A stretch of DNA of 32,224 nucleotides from Oscillospiraceae bacterium (GTDB taxonomy: Bacteria > Bacillota > Clostridia > Oscillospirales > Oscillospiraceae): positions 1-32,224 of the forward strand of contig JAFTGE010000132.1 of the NCBI GenBank assembly GCA_017458085.1. The letters are read 5' to 3'. The translations under genes and the position numbers were made by a program. A model generated the notes under the pieces. That model saw only the letters and a program-made list of their open reading frames with translations, was not told where the DNA came from and did no database searches. Below, piece by piece: positions 23,914-31,822 of this stretch; the first letter of the stretch is position 1, and each line of letters starts with the position of its first letter.

Positions 23914-23915
23914 CC

Positions 23916-24368
23916 TCACGGTATTTCATTTTCCAATTCCAACAGCATACCGATATGGGGAATTCCATCCTCCAGAAACTCCTCCGTAATCTGCCGAAAG
24001 CCCTGCTTTTCATACAAGCCACGGGCATAGGTCTGTGCCTCCAGGTAAATCTTGTCTGCTTGAAAATATGTCCTCGCGGCGTCGATCGCACAGATCAGAA
24101 GCTTACTGGCCAAGCCGCAGCGCCGCTTAACGGCGATCACGCGGCCGATTGCGACGTGCTCGCTGACCACGCCGCGGTCCAGAATACGAAGGTAGGCCTC
24201 GATGCCGTCCTCATCCTTCAGCATGACGTGCAGCGCATGGAGATCTTTTCCGTCCAAATCGGCGTAGGGACACTGCTGCTCGACAACAAAGACGTCCACA
24301 CGAAGCTTTAATACCGCGTACAGCTCCTCCTTGCTGAGCTGATCAAAGGTCTTAATTTGAATCTCCAT
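23916..24368 (-). CDS. ElaA-type GNAT N-acetyltransferase
   Basis: A 150-residue acetyl-CoA-dependent N-acyltransferase. The ElaA-like block LRVDVFVVEQQCPYADLDGKDLHALH is at about 22-47. The acetyl-CoA-binding region IGRVIAVKRRCGLASKLL follows; the usual R-G-x-G-x-A reads R-C-G-L-A-S. Then comes LEAQTYARGLYEKQGFR, the GNAT C-terminal signature. The substrate is not known for ElaA proteins. The start at 24368 is chosen for the strong GGGGGGAG site; the frame extends upstream without one. Single gene with its own terminator. Confidence 0.88.
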   Translation of the reverse strand: MEIQIKTFDQLSKEELYAVLKLRVDVFVVEQQCPYADLDGKDLHALHVMLKDEDGIEAYLRILDRGVVSEHVAIGRVIAVKRRCGLASKLLICAIDAARTYFQADKIYLEAQTYARGLYEKQGFRQITEEFLEDGIPHIGMLLELENEIP

Positions 24369-24453
24369 ATTCTCCCCCCTCATTTGCCGTTTTATCTTCC
24401 CATTTCTTTTCAAAAAAGTCAATGTTAATTTTACCACAGTAGTCAATTAAATG

Positions 24454-24482
24454 ATGACAGCAGGCACTGAATGTGCTATAAT
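24454..24482 (+). promoter_or_regulatory. Predicted sigma-A promoter of the azlCD-nitrilase operon
   Basis: ATGACA (24454-24459, one change from TTGACA), 17-base spacer, perfect TATAAT (24477-24482), 65 bases before azlC. Confidence 0.75.
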
Positions 24483-24547
24483 TCTATAAACCTACTTATT
24501 TAGAGGTTATTTTATCTGCCGACGGCAGCGAACGGACGTGTTTTTAT

Positions 24548-25243
24548 ATGAGCAAGAAAGAGAGCATTCAGTATGCTTTCGTTAAATCGATCCCGGTTTT
24601 GTGCAGTTATATTTTTCTTGGCATGGCCTACGGTATCCTGATGCAGCAGGCGGGCTTTGCCTGGTATTATTCGGTATTGGTGAGCATGTCCATTTATACC
24701 GGCGCTTTTCAGTTTGTGCTGACCACGCTGCTGGCCTCCGGCGCGTCGATTCTGACCATTGCGGTCACCGCACTTTTCATGAACAGCAGGCAGACGTTTT
24801 ACTCTCTGAGCTATGTGGATGTGTTCAATCAAATGGGCCGAAAGAAGCTGTTCATGATTCACTCGTTGACGGATGAAACCTTTGCCGTCAACTATACGCT
24901 GGATCTTCCCGCTGAGGACAAACGCAAGGTGATGTTTCCCCTGGCTATCATGTGCCACTGCTATTGGGTCTGCGGTTCCCTGCTGGGCAGCGTTCTCGGT
25001 CAGCTCATCCCCTTCTCCACAGATGGCATTGACTTTTGCATGACCGCGCTTTTTGTAATCATATTTGTTGATCAGTGGGAGAAGGCAGAGCGCCACTTCC
25101 CGGCACTGCTGGGTCTTGGCGTGGCGGTGGCGTGCCTGCTGATCTTTGGGGAAAACCAGTTCATGCTCCCGGCCCTGATCATTGTCTCTGCTGTTCTTGT
25201 CCTGTACAACAGCCGTACCGGGAAGGCGGTGAGCGCTGAATGA
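24548..25243 (+). CDS. azlC: AzlC-family branched-chain amino acid exporter, large subunit
   Basis: A 231-residue membrane protein with six or seven hydrophobic helices. The AzlC family block PVLCSYIFLGMAYGILMQQAG at the N-terminus and the conserved MNSRQTFYSLSYVD are present. With AzlD it forms an exporter; BrnFE-type relatives export branched-chain amino acids and methionine. The ATG at 24548 has only a weak ribosome site. The stop overlaps the azlD start (ATGA), so the two are translationally coupled. Confidence 0.93.
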   Translation: MSKKESIQYAFVKSIPVLCSYIFLGMAYGILMQQAGFAWYYSVLVSMSIYTGAFQFVLTTLLASGASILTIAVTALFMNSRQTFYSLSYVDVFNQMGRKKLFMIHSLTDETFAVNYTLDLPAEDKRKVMFPLAIMCHCYWVCGSLLGSVLGQLIPFSTDGIDFCMTALFVIIFVDQWEKAERHFPALLGLGVAVACLLIFGENQFMLPALIIVSAVLVLYNSRTGKAVSAE

Positions 25244-25560
25244 CCGCCTATATTTTATTCGCTATTCTCGTCTCCGCGATGATTACCTTCGGCCTGCGCG
25301 CGCTCCCCTTTGCGGTCTTCTCCGGTAATCGCAGCATGCCCGGCTGGTTGAAGCAACTGGGGACAATCCTTCCCTCCTCCATCATGGCGGTTCTTGTGGT
25401 CTACTGCCTGAAGGCGGTCAAGAGCGATGTGATCGGAACCGGTATTCCTTCTGCCATCGCGGTGGCTGTTGTTGTCCTCAGCTACAAGTGGAAGCACAGC
25501 ACCTTCCTCAGCATCATTCTGGGGACGGTCGCTTATATGATTTTGATTCGACTCATGTGA
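25240..25560 (+). CDS. azlD: AzlD-family branched-chain amino acid exporter, small subunit
   Basis: A 106-residue hydrophobic protein with about four helices. The AzlD pattern is visible: ALPF near the N-terminus, LGTILPSSIMAVLVVYCLK, and a C-terminal WKHSTFLSIILGTVAYMIL. It is the partner of AzlC in the membrane. Four-base overlap with azlC; the first nitrilase gene starts 12 bases later with GAGGAGG, so the exporter and the hydrolases share an mRNA. Confidence 0.92.
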   Translation: MTAYILFAILVSAMITFGLRALPFAVFSGNRSMPGWLKQLGTILPSSIMAVLVVYCLKAVKSDVIGTGIPSAIAVAVVVLSYKWKHSTFLSIILGTVAYMILIRLM

Positions 25561-25572
25561 GGAGGCTTCGTA

Positions 25573-26370
25573 ATGAAACTTGCATTAGCTCAACTTCAGA
25601 TTTCGCCGGACAAAGAAGAAAACCTGCAAAAGGCACTTGACTGTATCCGTAAGGCCGCTTTTCTCGGCGCAGAGCTCATCTTCTTCCCCGAGGTTCAGCT
25701 GACGCCCTTTTTCCCGCAGTATGAAAAACGGGATGTTTCTGCGTGTGTAGTGCGGCTGGATGATGAGGCTGTCCAGGCGGTCTGCCGTGTTTGCCGGGAA
25801 GAAAAAATCTTTGCCTCGCCCAACTTCTATATTGAGGAGAACGGTCGGCGCTATGATATGAGCCTGCTGATCGACGATACCGGGGCCATAATCGGAAAGC
25901 AAAAGATGGTTCATATCGCCCAGTGCGAACAATTCTATGAGCAGGACTATTATACTCCGTCTGAAGAGGGCTTCGTGGTATTTGATACCCGCCTTGGGAA
26001 GCTTGGCATCGTTGTGTGCTTTGACCGACACTATCCCGAGAGCATCCGTACCGAGGCGCTGATGGGCGCGGACCTGATTCTTATTCCAACGGCCAATACT
26101 ACCGGTGAGCCCTCGGAGCTGTTCCAGTGGGAGATCAAGATCCAGGCTTTCCAAAACAGCGTCAACGTCGCCATGTGCAACCGCGTCGGCCGGGAGGACG
26201 CGATGGAATTTTCCGGCGAATCGATAGTCGCAGACTTCAACGGGAACACGCTGGCGCTTGCCGGTGCCGGGGAGGAGCTGCTCCTCTGTGATGTTGATCT
26301 GCCCGGCGCCAAGGCGACCAGGGCCCGAAAGCCGTATACCGATTTGAGAAGAACCGATTTATATCTTTGA
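25573..26370 (+). CDS. Carbon-nitrogen hydrolase (nitrilase superfamily, amidase-like)
   Basis: A 265-residue nitrilase-superfamily enzyme with the Glu40 (FFPE), Lys111 (GKQKMVH) and Cys149 (VVCFDRHYPE) triad. The CFDRHYPE form resembles N-carbamoylputrescine amidase and other amidase branches rather than true nitrilases, so an amide or carbamoyl substrate is more likely. The exact substrate cannot be assigned. Strong ribosome site GAGGAGG. It is followed after 14 bases by a second, different superfamily member. Confidence 0.88.
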   Translation: MKLALAQLQISPDKEENLQKALDCIRKAAFLGAELIFFPEVQLTPFFPQYEKRDVSACVVRLDDEAVQAVCRVCREEKIFASPNFYIEENGRRYDMSLLIDDTGAIIGKQKMVHIAQCEQFYEQDYYTPSEEGFVVFDTRLGKLGIVVCFDRHYPESIRTEALMGADLILIPTANTTGEPSELFQWEIKIQAFQNSVNVAMCNRVGREDAMEFSGESIVADFNGNTLALAGAGEELLLCDVDLPGAKATRARKPYTDLRRTDLYL

Positions 26371-26384
26371 AGGGAGAGCAAACT

Positions 26385-27305
26385 ATGAGAGACCTGAAAT
26401 CCGAGTGTAAAATCGCCGTTGTGCAGGCCGCGCCCGTGATGTTTGACAAGGACGCCTGCGTGGAAAAGGTGCTGCGCTATATTGACGAGTGCGCTTCTCA
26501 TGGCGCGGAGCTGATCGTTTTCCCCGAGCTTTTTATCCCCTGCTATCCGCTGGGCATGACCTTCGGCTTCCGTGTGGGCAGCCGGAACAAGCCCGGTCGC
26601 GAGGACTGGAAGAAGTACTACGACCAGTCCATTCTGGCCGACGGCCCGGAGATGGCGCGCATCATTAACGCGGCAAAGGAAAAGCAGGTCTATGTCAGCA
26701 TCGGCTACTCCGAGCGGGAGCCGCTCAACGGCACGCTCTATAATTCCAATATGATGATCGCCCCTGACGGCACCGCCCTTAACCACCGCAAGCTCAAACC
26801 CACCGGCAGTGAGCGCGTTGTCTGGGGTGACGCCGATAAGGACTATTTCCCCGTGATGGATACCCCCTGGGGTCCCATGGGCAACCTCATCTGCTGGGAG
26901 AGCTACATGCCGCTGGCCCGCGTCGCGCTGTACCAGAAGGGCATCAGTATCTACATTTCCCCCAATACCAACGATAACGCCGAATGGCAGGACACCATCC
27001 GCCATATTGCGATTGAAGGCCATTGCTATTTTGTCAACTGCGACATGTTCTTCACCCGGGCCATGTATCCCGCCGATCTGAACGAGCAGGACGAGATCGC
27101 CAAGCTGCCCGAGATCGCCTGCCGCGGCGGCAGCAATGTCATTGATCCCTTCGGCCACCCCGTCACAGATACCCTGTGGGATCAGGAGGGTGTACTCTAT
27201 GCAACCCTGGACATGCAGAAGGTGCCCGCCAGCCGTATGGAGTGTGACGCTGTCGGCCACTACTCCCGTCCCGATGTTCTTAATCTTTCTGTTCTGGATA
27301 AATGA
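26385..27305 (+). CDS. Nitrilase (branch 1, probable nitrile-hydrolysing enzyme)
   Basis: A 306-residue nitrilase-superfamily enzyme with Glu48 (VFPE), Lys136 (HRKLKPT) and Cys170 (NLICWESYMPLARV). The Cys-Trp-Glu-x-x-x-Pro-Leu-x-Arg signature and the HRKL-PTGSERVVWGDAD segment are those of true nitrilases, which convert nitriles to acids and ammonia. The ATG at 26385 has GGGAG upstream; a TTG six codons earlier is unlikely. The stop overlaps the next gene by ATGA. The substrate is unknown; the AzlCD exporter in the same operon suggests a small amino-acid-related molecule. Confidence 0.88.
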   Translation: MRDLKSECKIAVVQAAPVMFDKDACVEKVLRYIDECASHGAELIVFPELFIPCYPLGMTFGFRVGSRNKPGREDWKKYYDQSILADGPEMARIINAAKEKQVYVSIGYSEREPLNGTLYNSNMMIAPDGTALNHRKLKPTGSERVVWGDADKDYFPVMDTPWGPMGNLICWESYMPLARVALYQKGISIYISPNTNDNAEWQDTIRHIAIEGHCYFVNCDMFFTRAMYPADLNEQDEIAKLPEIACRGGSNVIDPFGHPVTDTLWDQEGVLYATLDMQKVPASRMECDAVGHYSRPDVLNLSVLDK

Positions 27306-27802
27306 AAACAGAAATCAAGCATCCGTTTCCCCCTTTGTACGATGCCGATTCCCGCATTCTGATCCTCGGCTCCTTCCCTTCCGTCAAATCCCGAGAGCAG
27401 AACTTCTTCTACGGCCATCCACAGAACCGCTTCTGGAAGATCATGGCAAACATTTTGGACTGTCCTGTACCGCAAACCATTGAGGAAAAGCAGCACATGC
27501 TCCATGCCAATCGGATTGCACTCTGGGATTCCATCGCGCAGTGTGAGATTGAGGGTTCCTCCGATGCCAGCATTGAGAAAGTGGTTCCGAACGATCTCTC
27601 TCCGATTTTTCAGACTGCCGGGATTCGTCAGGTCTTCTGCAACGGCAAGAAATCCTATGACATGTACCGACTGTACATAGAACCTGTGACTCATCGCACA
27701 GCGAAGTGCCTTCCTTCCACCAGTCCCGCCAACGCCGCCTGGTCACTCCAGCGCCTCTGTCAAGCCTGGACAGCGGAAATTCTGCCGTATATTCAGGAGT
27801 GA
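27302..27802 (+). CDS. Hypoxanthine-DNA glycosylase-like protein (UDG superfamily)
   Basis: A 166-residue UDG-superfamily protein of the family-6 (hypoxanthine-DNA glycosylase) type. The N-terminal LILGSFPSVKSREQNFFYGHPQNRFWKIM is the family's active-site block. ALWDSIAQCEIEGSSDASI follows in the middle and LPSTSPANA near the C-terminus is the DNA-intercalation loop equivalent. It would excise deaminated adenine (hypoxanthine) or uracil from DNA. ATGA overlap with the nitrilase gene shows operon membership, though the role differs from its neighbours. Confidence 0.88.
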   Translation: MKTEIKHPFPPLYDADSRILILGSFPSVKSREQNFFYGHPQNRFWKIMANILDCPVPQTIEEKQHMLHANRIALWDSIAQCEIEGSSDASIEKVVPNDLSPIFQTAGIRQVFCNGKKSYDMYRLYIEPVTHRTAKCLPSTSPANAAWSLQRLCQAWTAEILPYIQE

Positions 27803-27811
27803 AAAAAATAC

Positions 27812-27840
27812 TTGAATTATGCGCAGGGCTGTGATATACT
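27812..27840 (+). promoter_or_regulatory. Predicted sigma-A promoter of secG
   Basis: TTGAAT (27812-27817), 17-base spacer, TATACT (27835-27840), 44 bases before secG. Confidence 0.8.
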
Positions 27841-27884
27841 TTCAAAGCTGTCTAAGTTTGTACTAATCGAAAGGATTGAAATAA

Positions 27885-28121
27885 ATGTCTGCTGTTACGA
27901 TTATTTTCACGGTTCTTCAGGTTCTGTCCGGTCTGGCTGTCACGGTTATCGTTCTGATGCAGAGCGGCAAGAGCGCCGGTCTCTCCGGCGCCATCTCCGG
28001 CGGCGCCGATACCTTCCTGTCCAAGGGCAAGGCTAAGACGCTGGATGCCAAGCTCGCCAAGGCGACTAAGTGGTTTGCCCTCGCCTTTGTTCTGCTGACC
28101 CTGATCCTGAACCTGATCTGA
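27885..28121 (+). CDS. secG: Preprotein translocase subunit SecG
   Basis: A 78-residue membrane protein of the SecYEG channel. Two transmembrane helices (about 4-25 and 56-77) flank the conserved VLMQSGKSAGLSGAISGGADTF loop, diagnostic of SecG. Length is standard. The purine-rich AAAGG lies upstream of the ATG. Own promoter and terminator, so it is monocistronic. In many Firmicutes secG precedes rnr and smpB; that is not the case here. Confidence 0.96.
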   Translation: MSAVTIIFTVLQVLSGLAVTVIVLMQSGKSAGLSGAISGGADTFLSKGKAKTLDAKLAKATKWFALAFVLLTLILNLI

Positions 28122-28137
28122 TTTTTCTCATATAAAA

Positions 28138-28175
28138 ATGATCCCGGAATGATGATTCATTCCGGGATCATTTTA
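28138..28175 (+). terminator. Intrinsic terminator after secG
   Basis: A 15-bp perfect stem (28138-28152 with 28157-28171), 4-base loop and TTTT ending. Nearby A/T bases extend the stem. Confidence 0.92.
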
Positions 28176-28179
28176 TACT

Positions 28180-28327
28180 AGTTTCCTATTAAAAGTAGAC
28201 AAAGTCTACTTTTAATAGCGCGTAAGCGCGTCGGAAACTGTATGAGACGGCATCTGCGCTTTCGCGCAGATGGGCGACGCATCAAGCGGCGCCTTTTCAA
28301 TAAAAAGTGTCTACTTTTTATTGAAAA
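28180..28327. repeat. Multi-hairpin intergenic element with imperfect terminal inverted repeats
   Basis: About 150 bases hold four perfect hairpins. H1: 28186-28200 with 28204-28218 (15 bp, loop AAA). H2: 28219-28222 with 28227-28230. H3: 28251-28259 with 28264-28272 (9 bp, loop TTTC). H4: 28294-28308 with 28313-28327 (15 bp, loop GTCT). An outer stem AGTTTCC (28180-28186) / GGAAACT (28233-28239) encloses H1 and H2. The ends share GTAGAC/GTCTAC plus A/T tracts in inverted orientation, as in a MITE or REP-like repeat. No ORF is seen. Function is unknown. Confidence 0.65.
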
Positions 28328-28333
28328 AGAGTA

Positions 28334-28666
28334 TTATTCCCAGGTCTTCCAGACCTCGGGACAGTAGCCCACGGTTGCCTGCTTACCGTTGCGCACGATG
28401 GGCGTTTTCAGCAGATACGGCACCTCGTACAGCTTATCCAGTCTGGCCTCCGTAGAGGCCAGGTACTGAAACAGCGGATAGTCCTGATCACTGGTGTCGA
28501 CCATACTCTCCAGCCCGACGGCATTCTTGACCGAGGCGATCTCGCCCCTGCTCATGCCGTATTTGAGAATATCAATATATTGGTATTTAATTCTGCGCTC
28601 TTTGAAATAACGTTCGGCTTTTTTTGTATCAAAGCACTTGGCTTTGCCGAAAATCTGAATGTTCAC
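28334..28666 (-). CDS. ArsC/Spx-family thioredoxin-fold protein
   Basis: A 110-residue protein of the ArsC/Spx/YffB family (thioredoxin fold). The N-terminal IQIFGKAKCFDTKKAERYFKERRI has a single Cys11 in the redox position, and TPIVRNGK carries the conserved arginine. It lacks the CxxC seen in most Spx proteins, so an arsenate-reductase-like or glutaredoxin-dependent role is as likely as Spx-type regulation. It starts with GTG at 28666, seven bases after the rnjA stop, and ends at the edge of the hairpin element. Confidence 0.85.
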   Translation of the reverse strand: MNIQIFGKAKCFDTKKAERYFKERRIKYQYIDILKYGMSRGEIASVKNAVGLESMVDTSDQDYPLFQYLASTEARLDKLYEVPYLLKTPIVRNGKQATVGYCPEVWKTWE

Positions 28667-28673
28667 TCTCGCA

Positions 28674-30332
28674 TTAAATTTCCGTGATAACCGGCAGAAT
28701 CATCGGGCTGCGCCGGGTGGTTTTGTACAAATAGCCGGAGATATTGTTTTTCACCTTGCTCTTGATGGCGGACCAGTCAGTAATGTGCTGTGCCTCGCAA
28801 GCCTCAGCCGATTCGATGGCGACGCGCTTGAGCTCCTCCATCAGCTCCTCCGCTTCTTTCACATAGATAAAGCCGCGGGTTACGATCTGCGGATCAGAGG
28901 TCAGCGTGTGCGTATATTCGGAGTACGGCAGCACAACGACCACCATCCCGTCTTCGGCCAGCTTGTGCCGGTCACGCAGTACCACGCTGCCGACAGAACC
29001 CAGCCCGGAGCCGTCAACCAGTATTGCGCCGGAGGGAACCGTCTCCTCGCACTTGATGCTCTTTTTGGTAATCTCAATGACTCGGCCGTTTTCCGCGATG
29101 ATCACATTCTTCGGCGCCACACCCATCAGCTTGCCCAGCTCTGCGTGCTTGACCAGCATGCGGTGCTCGCCGTGCACGGGAATAAAGTACTTGGGTTTGG
29201 TCAGCGCCAGCATCATCTTCAGCTCTTCCTGGCAGGCATGCCCGGTCACGTGCAGATCGGTGTGCCGATCATAGATCACCTCCGCACCCTTGTGGAAAAG
29301 TTCGTCAATGACGCGGCTGATCGTCGTCTCGTTACCGGGAATGGCAGACGCGGAAATGATGACACGATCCCCCGCGTCCAGCTGGATCTGTCGGTGCTCG
29401 GAAAAGGCCATGCGATAAAGGGCGGACATTGTCTCCCCCTGACTGCCCGTGGAGATGATCACACACTGGCTGCGGGGCAGCTTGTTGATCTTCTCAATGT
29501 CGACAAGCACATTTTCGGGGATGTCCATATACCCCAGTACGGACGCAACATGGAGTACATTCTCCATGCTCCGGCCGGTGATGGCAACCTTACGCTTATA
29601 TTTGGCGGCAACATTGATGATCTGTTGCAGCCGGTGGACATTGGAGGCAAAGGTCGTGATGATAATACGCTTGTCGCAGCCCATGAACAGCTTGTCAAAG
29701 CTGGCGCCGACCTTGCGCTCGGAATCGGAATGGCCGGGCACCTCCACATTGGTCGAATCGCTGAGCAGGGCCAGCACGCCCTCGTTGCCCAGCTGACCAA
29801 GGCGCACCAGGTCGATCATGTTGCCCGAAATGGGGGTAATGTCGATCTTGAAGTCGCCGGTCTGGATCACCGTGCCGATCGGCGTTGTAATTGCCAGGGC
29901 AACGGAGTCGGGAATACTGTGGTTTACATGGATAAACTCAACCGTAAAGCAGCCGAGCCGGAAGACGGAGCCGTCTTTCTTGGTGAAAATCTGCGTATTG
30001 TAAAGCAGGTCATGCTCCTCCAACTTCAGCTCAATCAGCGCTGCCGTCAGCGGCATGGTGTAGATCGGCACGTCCAGCTCCTTGAGCAGGTACGGAATGC
30101 CGCCGATATGATCCTCGTGGCCGTGCGTGATAATAATTCCGCGGATCTTTTCCCGGTTAATTTTGAGATAAGTGATGTCCGGCAGGACGATGTCCACGCC
30201 GTACATATCCTCATCCGGGAAGCCCATCCCGCAGTCAACCACGATAATATCGTTGCCGAACTCATAGGCGGTCATATTCTTGCCAATTTCGCCCAGACCG
30301 CCAAGAGGGATAATTTTCAGTTTTGAAACCAT
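28674..30332 (-). CDS. rnj: Ribonuclease J
   Basis: A 552-residue metallo-beta-lactamase/beta-CASP nuclease with 5'-3' exonuclease and endonuclease activity on mRNA and rRNA in Gram-positive bacteria. The zinc motif THGHEDHIGG is at 69-78 (His70, His72, Asp74, His75). The N-terminus LKIIPLGGLGEIGKNM is diagnostic. The beta-CASP insert and the HVTGHACQEEL and PVHGEHRML motifs follow, then a C-terminal dimerisation domain. The ATG at 30332 has GGAG nearby. Same strand as rpe and recR, 73 bases after recR; RNase J1 and J2 cannot be separated. Confidence 0.97.
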   Translation of the reverse strand: MVSKLKIIPLGGLGEIGKNMTAYEFGNDIIVVDCGMGFPDEDMYGVDIVLPDITYLKINREKIRGIIITHGHEDHIGGIPYLLKELDVPIYTMPLTAALIELKLEEHDLLYNTQIFTKKDGSVFRLGCFTVEFIHVNHSIPDSVALAITTPIGTVIQTGDFKIDITPISGNMIDLVRLGQLGNEGVLALLSDSTNVEVPGHSDSERKVGASFDKLFMGCDKRIIITTFASNVHRLQQIINVAAKYKRKVAITGRSMENVLHVASVLGYMDIPENVLVDIEKINKLPRSQCVIISTGSQGETMSALYRMAFSEHRQIQLDAGDRVIISASAIPGNETTISRVIDELFHKGAEVIYDRHTDLHVTGHACQEELKMMLALTKPKYFIPVHGEHRMLVKHAELGKLMGVAPKNVIIAENGRVIEITKKSIKCEETVPSGAILVDGSGLGSVGSVVLRDRHKLAEDGMVVVVLPYSEYTHTLTSDPQIVTRGFIYVKEAEELMEELKRVAIESAEACEAQHITDWSAIKSKVKNNISGYLYKTTRRSPMILPVITEI

Positions 30333-30405
30333 ATTTTCTCCATTCGATAATATTGTAAACTATGTAATGCGTAGAAAGATTATAGAGCAATTCGGCCCAT
30401 CTTAT

Positions 30406-31005
30406 TCACATCTCCGTGCGGCCTTCGATGGCACGATTCAAGGTTGCGTCGTCGGTAAATTCCAGATTGGAGCCTACCGGGATTCCGTAGGCCAGACGAG
30501 TCACCTTTGTTCCAAAAGGCTTTAAGAGCCGGGAGAGATACATGGCCGTGGCCTCGCCCTCCGTGTCAGGATTGGTGGCCATGATGACCTCCTCTACCTC
30601 GTTCTCTGCCACGCGCACAAGCAGCTCTTTAATCCGAATATCGTCGGGGCCTACATGACTCATGGGCGAAAGCACGCCATGCAGCACATGATAGGTGCCG
30701 TTGTATTCATGTCCGCGCTCAATGCTCAGCACATCCCTTGGTTCAGACACAACGCAAATGGTGCCCTTATCACGCGTGGGACTTGCACAGATGGAGCACA
30801 GCTCCCCCTCCGTCAGGTTCTGACACACAGGGCAGCAGTGAACATTGCTCTTTGCGTCAAGGATCGCATCGGCAAAGGAGCGAGCTTCCTCATCCGAAAG
30901 CGCCAATACGTGGAATGCAAGGCGCTGTGCGCTTTTTCTGCCGATTCCGGGCAGCGCGGCGAATTTATCAACAAGAGTTTCCAGAGAAGCCGGGAAAAAA
31001 GCCAT
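30406..31005 (-). CDS. recR: Recombination protein RecR
   Basis: A 199-residue RecFOR-pathway protein. The helix-hairpin-helix LPGIGRKSAQRLAFH is at the N-terminus, the Cys4 zinc finger is at 58, 61, 70 and 73, and the Toprim domain includes VVSEPRD and ATNPDTEGEATA. The C-terminal LAYGIPVGSNLEFTDDATL is a family signature. Length is standard. The gene usually sits after dnaX and ybaB; here it is 10 bases behind rpe, which is an unusual neighbour. Confidence 0.97.
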   Translation of the reverse strand: MAFFPASLETLVDKFAALPGIGRKSAQRLAFHVLALSDEEARSFADAILDAKSNVHCCPVCQNLTEGELCSICASPTRDKGTICVVSEPRDVLSIERGHEYNGTYHVLHGVLSPMSHVGPDDIRIKELLVRVAENEVEEVIMATNPDTEGEATAMYLSRLLKPFGTKVTRLAYGIPVGSNLEFTDDATLNRAIEGRTEM

Positions 31006-31015
31006 CGTCCATTCC

Positions 31016-31681
31016 TCACATACTGTCTGTATACTTTCTCAGTTCTGCAATTGCCGCGGCGCGGTCTGACCTGCCGAACACCGCGCTGCCTGCTACCAGA
31101 ACATCTGCCCCGGCTTCCACCGCCAGAGGCGCTGTAACTGCGTCAATGCCGCCGTCTACCTCAACCTCGCACATGGGGGCAAGGGTATCGGCCAGTTCGC
31201 GGATCTTGCTGATCTTCGGCAGCTGCTCATACATAAAACTCTGCCCGCCAAAGCCCGGCTCCACGGTCATTACCAGGATCAGATCGACCAGCGGCAGAAA
31301 ATGCATGACCGCTTCCGCCGGCGTATGGGGCTTGAGCGTGACGCCGGTTTTCTTCCCCAGTGCCTTTGCCGCCGCAATAGCCTGAATAATATTCTCCTGT
31401 GCATCCGCCTCAATGTGGAAATTCACCAGATCCGCGCCAGCCTCACAAAAGGCTTCCACGTAACGAAGGGGCCTTTCAATCATAAGGTGTACGTCCAGAA
31501 ACATATCCGTCGCCTTCCGCAGGCTCTTGAGCACGGGAATGCCGATGGATATGTTTGGCACAAACATTCCGTCCATCACATCGACGTGCAGATAGTCTGC
31601 GCCGGCTGCCTCCACTTCGGCCACCTCAGCGCCTAGCCTTGTAAAATCAGCGGCCAGGATAGACGGTGCGATTTTAATCAT
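31016..31681 (-). CDS. rpe: Ribulose-phosphate 3-epimerase
   Basis: A 221-residue TIM-barrel enzyme that interconverts ribulose-5-phosphate and xylulose-5-phosphate in the pentose phosphate pathway. Motifs: IAPSILAADF at the N-terminus, LHVDVMDGMFVPN with metal-binding His/Asp, the HLMIERP segment, LVMTVEPGFGGQ and a C-terminal EVDGGID with the phosphate-binding VAGSAVF. The ATG at 31681 is preceded by AAGGGA. First gene of the rpe-recR-rnj run; promoter at 31719-31748. Confidence 0.97.
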   Translation of the reverse strand: MIKIAPSILAADFTRLGAEVAEVEAAGADYLHVDVMDGMFVPNISIGIPVLKSLRKATDMFLDVHLMIERPLRYVEAFCEAGADLVNFHIEADAQENIIQAIAAAKALGKKTGVTLKPHTPAEAVMHFLPLVDLILVMTVEPGFGGQSFMYEQLPKISKIRELADTLAPMCEVEVDGGIDAVTAPLAVEAGADVLVAGSAVFGRSDRAAAIAELRKYTDSM

Positions 31682-31718
31682 AGGGCGGTTCCCTTCTCAT
31701 TGCATTACATTTAGAGTT

Positions 31719-31748
31719 ATTATACACCATCTTATATATAATTTGCAA
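31719..31748 (-). promoter_or_regulatory. Predicted sigma-A promoter of rpe
   Basis: On the minus strand TTGCAA (31748-31743), an 18-base spacer and perfect TATAAT (31724-31719), about 40 bases before rpe. It is divergent from the promoter at 31754. Confidence 0.6.
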
Positions 31749-31753
31749 CACTC

Positions 31754-31782
31754 TTGACGGCGCAAAAAAATAGAGATAAAAT
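31754..31782 (+). promoter_or_regulatory. Predicted sigma-A promoter of the XpaC-like gene
   Basis: TTGACG (31754-31759), 17-base spacer, TAAAAT (31777-31782), 41 bases before the start at 31823. Confidence 0.75.
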
Positions 31783-31822
31783 AGTTTGAAATGTTCAATA
31801 TGTTGGAAAGGAGCGGGACAGA

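Noticed and set aside
28659..30326. A 555-codon open frame on the plus strand opposite RNase J
   Set aside because: It mirrors the whole rnj gene, its product has no recognisable domains, and long antisense frames are common opposite GC-rich genes. RNase J has all family motifs.
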